DNA of 64,000 bases from Paucibacter sediminis (GTDB taxonomy: Bacteria > Pseudomonadota > Gammaproteobacteria > Burkholderiales > Burkholderiaceae_C): assembly GCF_030254645.1 (NCBI RefSeq), contig NZ_CP116346.1, positions 310,001-374,000 of the forward strand, written 5' to 3'. Under the pieces are notes generated by a model. That model saw only the letters and a program-made list of their open reading frames with translations. It was not told the origin of the DNA and ran no database searches. Positions within the stretch are counted from its first letter, which is position 1; each line of letters starts with the position of its first letter. The position numbers and the translations under genes are program-made. Below, piece by piece: positions 61,793 to 64,000 of the stretch.

Positions 61793-62467
61793 ATGGTCAA
61801 GAAGCTGCAAAAACTCGCCGCCAAGAAGAAGCCTGCCGCCGGCAATGGCTTCGCCGATGCCTTGGGCGGTGCCCTGCCCGCCGGCCTGCTGGACAACCAC
61901 CTCGCGCAGGCGGTGAAGGACTCGGCGCAACAGATCTGGGCCGCCGGCCTGGGCGCGTTCTCCAAGGCGCAGGGTGAAGGCGGCAAGGTGTTCGAAGCGC
62001 TCGTCAAGGAGGGCCTGAACTTGCAGAAGAAAACCCAATCCGCCGCTGAGACCAAGCTCAGCGCCGTGGCCAGCAAGGTCACCGGCATGGCCGGCGATGT
62101 CGGCGCCAAGGCCGGCCAGCACTGGGACAAGCTGGAGTCCATCTTCGAGGAGCGCGTGGCTCGCGCGCTGAACCGCCTGGGCGTGCCCAGCGCCAAGGAC
62201 ATCGACTCGCTGATCGCCCGCATCGACGCGCTCAGCGTGGCGGTCGGCGTGGCACCGGCCAAGAAGGCTGCCGCGCCGAAGAAGGCCGCTGCCAAGCCCG
62301 CCGCCAAGAAGGTGGCCGCCAAGGCGCCTGCCAAGAAGGCCGCCGCTAAAACGCCGACGAAGGCTCCGGTGAAGGCCCCGGCGAAAGCGGTCGTGAAGGC
62401 CGCCGCCAAGAAGGCCGTCGCGAAGAAGACCGCGCCCGCCGCCGAGGCCGCCAGCCCGCAAGCCTGA
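61793..62467 (+). CDS. PhaF-like phasin with histone-like C-terminal tail
   Basis: A 224-residue granule-associated protein. The N-terminal domain (about 30-150) is an amphipathic helical phasin region (AVKDSAQQIWAAGLGAFSKA, FEERVARALNRLGVPSAKDIDSLIARIDAL). From about residue 154 on, a tail of KKAAA/KPAAKK repeats resembles histone H1 and the PhaF/AlgP tails that bind DNA. Such proteins coat PHA granules and tether them to the nucleoid. The start MVKKLQKLAAKKKPA is also basic. It lies 31 bases upstream of a patatin-like gene and 217 bases from the divergent reductase. Confidence 0.88.
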   Translation: MVKKLQKLAAKKKPAAGNGFADALGGALPAGLLDNHLAQAVKDSAQQIWAAGLGAFSKAQGEGGKVFEALVKEGLNLQKKTQSAAETKLSAVASKVTGMAGDVGAKAGQHWDKLESIFEERVARALNRLGVPSAKDIDSLIARIDALSVAVGVAPAKKAAAPKKAAAKPAAKKVAAKAPAKKAAAKTPTKAPVKAPAKAVVKAAAKKAVAKKTAPAAEAASPQA

Positions 62468-62498
62468 AGCAGCAGCCCCTCGAGTCCCGTAGTACCGC

Positions 62499-63758
62499 AT
62501 GCCCAGCCGCCGCTCCGCCCGCCCGCCTCGCGTTGACAACAAGACGAAGGAAACAAAGGCGCGCGTCGGTCTGGCATTGGCGGGTGGCGGGCCGTTGGGG
62601 GCGATCTACGAGATCGGCGCGCTCTGCGCCATCGAGGAGGCGGTCGAAGGCCTGGACTTCACCGCCTGCGACAGCTACATCGGTGTCAGCGCCGGCGGCT
62701 TCATCGCGGCCGGCCTAATCAATGGCCTGACCCCGCACCAGCTCTGCGCGGCCTTCATCGAGAACAGCCTGGAGCCGCCCGACAGCTTCGACCCCACGGT
62801 GCTGCTGCACCCGGCCTGGGACGAATACCTGGCGCGCCTGCGCAAGCTGCCGCGCCTGGTGGGCGGCGCGATCTGGCAGACCGCCGTGCAGGGCCGCTCG
62901 CTGCTGGGCGCCTTCGAGCGCCTCGGCCGCGCCCTGCCCACCGGCCTGCTCTCGGGCGACGCGCTAGCCGCGCAACTGCACAAGCAGTTCAGCCTGCCCG
63001 GCCGCAGCGACGATTTCCGCGCCCTGAAGCACCGCCTTGTGCTGGTGGCCACCGATCTGGACAGCGGCGAATCGATTCCGTTCGGCATGCCGGGTTTCGA
63101 CCATGTGCCGATCTCGCGCGCGGTGCAGGCCAGCGCCGCCCTGCCGGGGCTGTTCCCGCCGGTGGAGATTGGCGGCCGCCATTACGTGGACGGCGCGCTG
63201 AAGAAGACCATCCACGCCTCGGTGCTGCTGGAGGAGGGGCTGGATCTGCTGATCTGCCTGAATCCGCTCGTGCCCTACGAGTCCAACCCCCAGGCCGCGG
63301 GGTCAGGTTTTGCCAAGAGGGCCAGGATTCCGCGCCTGGTGGACGGCGGCCTGCCGGTGGTGCTGAGCCAGACCCTGCGCTCGCTGATCCACTCGCGCCT
63401 GGAGCTGGGCATGAAGGGCTATGCGCGCAGCCACCCCGAGACCGACATCCTGCTGTTCGAGCCCGACCACCGCGACGCCGAGCTGTTCCTGGCCAATACC
63501 TTCAGCTATGCGCAGCGCCGCCATCTGGCCGAGCATGCCTACCAGACCACGCGCGCCAAGCTGCTGGAACGCGCGCCCGAGCTGGGCGAGACCCTGGCCG
63601 GCCATGGCCTGCGCCTGCGCACCGCCATGCTGCTGGACAACGAACGCCGCCTGCTGCCACCCGAACTGCCCGGCGCCGGCCGCACCGCGCGCGCGCTGGT
63701 GCGGCTGGATCGCGCCCTCAGCAGCCTGGAAGCGCGCTACCTGCCGCTGGCGACATGA
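62499..63758 (+). CDS. patatin-like phospholipase family protein
   Basis: A 419-residue patatin-domain lipid hydrolase. The oxyanion loop is GGGPLG (29-34), the nucleophile elbow GVSAG gives Ser64 and the catalytic aspartate is in YVDGAL (Asp231). No signal peptide is present, so it is cytosolic or peripheral. It may attack membrane lipid, or PHA or lipid on granule surfaces given its place behind a phasin gene; the latter is inference. The start at 62499 follows the phasin stop by 31 bases. A near-exact copy of the dispersed word at 63300 encodes SGF with TCA GGT TTT codons. Confidence 0.87.
   Translation: MPSRRSARPPRVDNKTKETKARVGLALAGGGPLGAIYEIGALCAIEEAVEGLDFTACDSYIGVSAGGFIAAGLINGLTPHQLCAAFIENSLEPPDSFDPTVLLHPAWDEYLARLRKLPRLVGGAIWQTAVQGRSLLGAFERLGRALPTGLLSGDALAAQLHKQFSLPGRSDDFRALKHRLVLVATDLDSGESIPFGMPGFDHVPISRAVQASAALPGLFPPVEIGGRHYVDGALKKTIHASVLLEEGLDLLICLNPLVPYESNPQAAGSGFAKRARIPRLVDGGLPVVLSQTLRSLIHSRLELGMKGYARSHPETDILLFEPDHRDAELFLANTFSYAQRRHLAEHAYQTTRAKLLERAPELGETLAGHGLRLRTAMLLDNERRLLPPELPGAGRTARALVRLDRALSSLEARYLPLAT
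63300..63313 (+). repeat. copy of dispersed 14-base word (T for C at position 10)
   Basis: GGGTCAGGTTTTGC inside the patatin-like gene. It is read in a different frame from the GQVL copies and produces TCA GGT TTT, all unusual codons here. Confidence 0.5.
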
Positions 63759-64000
63759 CGCGGCGTGATGCAGATCACGAACCGCCCCCGCAGCCCCAGC
63801 ACATGAGGGGCTGCCGAGCGCGGCGCCGCACAGCAGAATTCAAACCAAGGCAGCCGAGCAAGCAAGGCCGTCGTTGAGGAAGAAGGAAAAAAAGGCACTC
63901 GAGGAGTAGAGACCAAGAGCGCTGCACAAGGCACCAGGGCGAGAGCCCTCGGTGCCTTGTTTGCTTTTACTCAGCCCCTCAGAGATAGCGGCTCTGCAGA
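63759..64000 (+). other. intergenic right edge, possible small RNA or leader
   Basis: No protein gene is visible after the patatin-like gene. From about 63835 the strand becomes purine-rich, with several GGA-type runs (GAGGAAGAAGGAAAAAAAGG, CGAGGAGTAGAG), and ends in a strong intrinsic terminator at 63926-63967. This could be a trailer of the phasin/patatin transcript, a small RNA, or an attenuated leader of a gene beyond the window. Confidence 0.4.
63926..63967 (+). terminator. strong rho-independent terminator
   Basis: ACAAGGCACC pairs with GGTGCCTTGT, and an inner AGGGC pairs with GCCCT around a GAGA loop, giving a stem of about 15 pairs with one unpaired C. TTGCTTTT follows directly. It is the clearest intrinsic terminator in the window. 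Confidence 0.85.

Noticed and set aside
1-64000. CRISPR arrays, rRNA, tRNA genes, insertion sequences
   Set aside because: No regularly spaced repeats, no recognisable RNA genes and no transposase-like protein were seen.

Overview
The window is 64 kb of very GC-rich chromosomal DNA. Coding is dense on both strands, with many 1-4 base stop/start overlaps. Gene content suggests a Burkholderiales betaproteobacterium of the Roseateles/Mitsuaria/Rubrivivax type: a LIV-type ABC operon flanked by two CoA-ligase genes, an imuA-imuB-dnaE2 cassette, PHA synthase and phasin genes, and a DUF2339/DUF3999 pair. This placement is inferred from gene content only; no rRNA or tRNA gene lies in the window. About 54 protein genes are called.

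Layout. (1) 1-8131, minus strand: one apparent operon with an acyl-CoA synthetase, livG, livH, livM, a periplasmic binding protein, livF, a small unknown protein and a phenylacetate-CoA-ligase-like enzyme cut by the window edge. A Crp/Fnr regulator is divergent at 8325. (2) 9103-14880: DUF2339/DUF3999 envelope pair, a lipoprotein hydrolase and a GNAT acetyltransferase. (3) 15048-20437: a consensus LexA box followed by imuA, imuB and dnaE2, the SOS mutagenesis cassette. (4) 20430-29326: an SDR, a quinone-oxidoreductase-like enzyme with a divergent LysR regulator, a secreted metalloprotease-like protein, a CoA-transferase, an EamA exporter, an orphan periplasmic binding protein, a secreted hydrolase and an unknown protein. 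(5) 29391-36140: a PHA synthase, an S9 peptidase, an RquA-like methyltransferase, a TlpA-like thioredoxin, a hemerythrin and a RIO-type kinase. (6) 36137-43453, minus strand: a sucrose locus with a LacI regulator, TonB-dependent receptor, fructokinase, sucrose permease and sucrose phosphorylase, and two LacI-type operators ahead of the receptor gene. (7) 43488-48366: an MBL-fold hydrolase, then a sigma-54 activator divergent from an aldehyde dehydrogenase, with a recognisable -24/-12 promoter and a palindromic upstream site. (8) 48367-50660: a compositionally distinct low-GC insert with a HipA-like kinase and an overlapping partner gene. (9) 50663-59463: membrane and redox proteins, a class D beta-lactamase, NudC, a second LysR/oxidoreductase pair, a second EamA transporter and the DUF2182/DUF1326 pair. 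(10) 59581-64000: a two-domain reductase, a PhaF-like phasin, a patatin-like lipase and a strong intrinsic terminator at the right edge.

The least explained signal is a dispersed 14-base word, GGGTCAGGTCTTGC. It recurs on both strands across the window, mostly inside unrelated genes. There it forces codons the genome otherwise avoids, which suggests it is kept at the DNA level.
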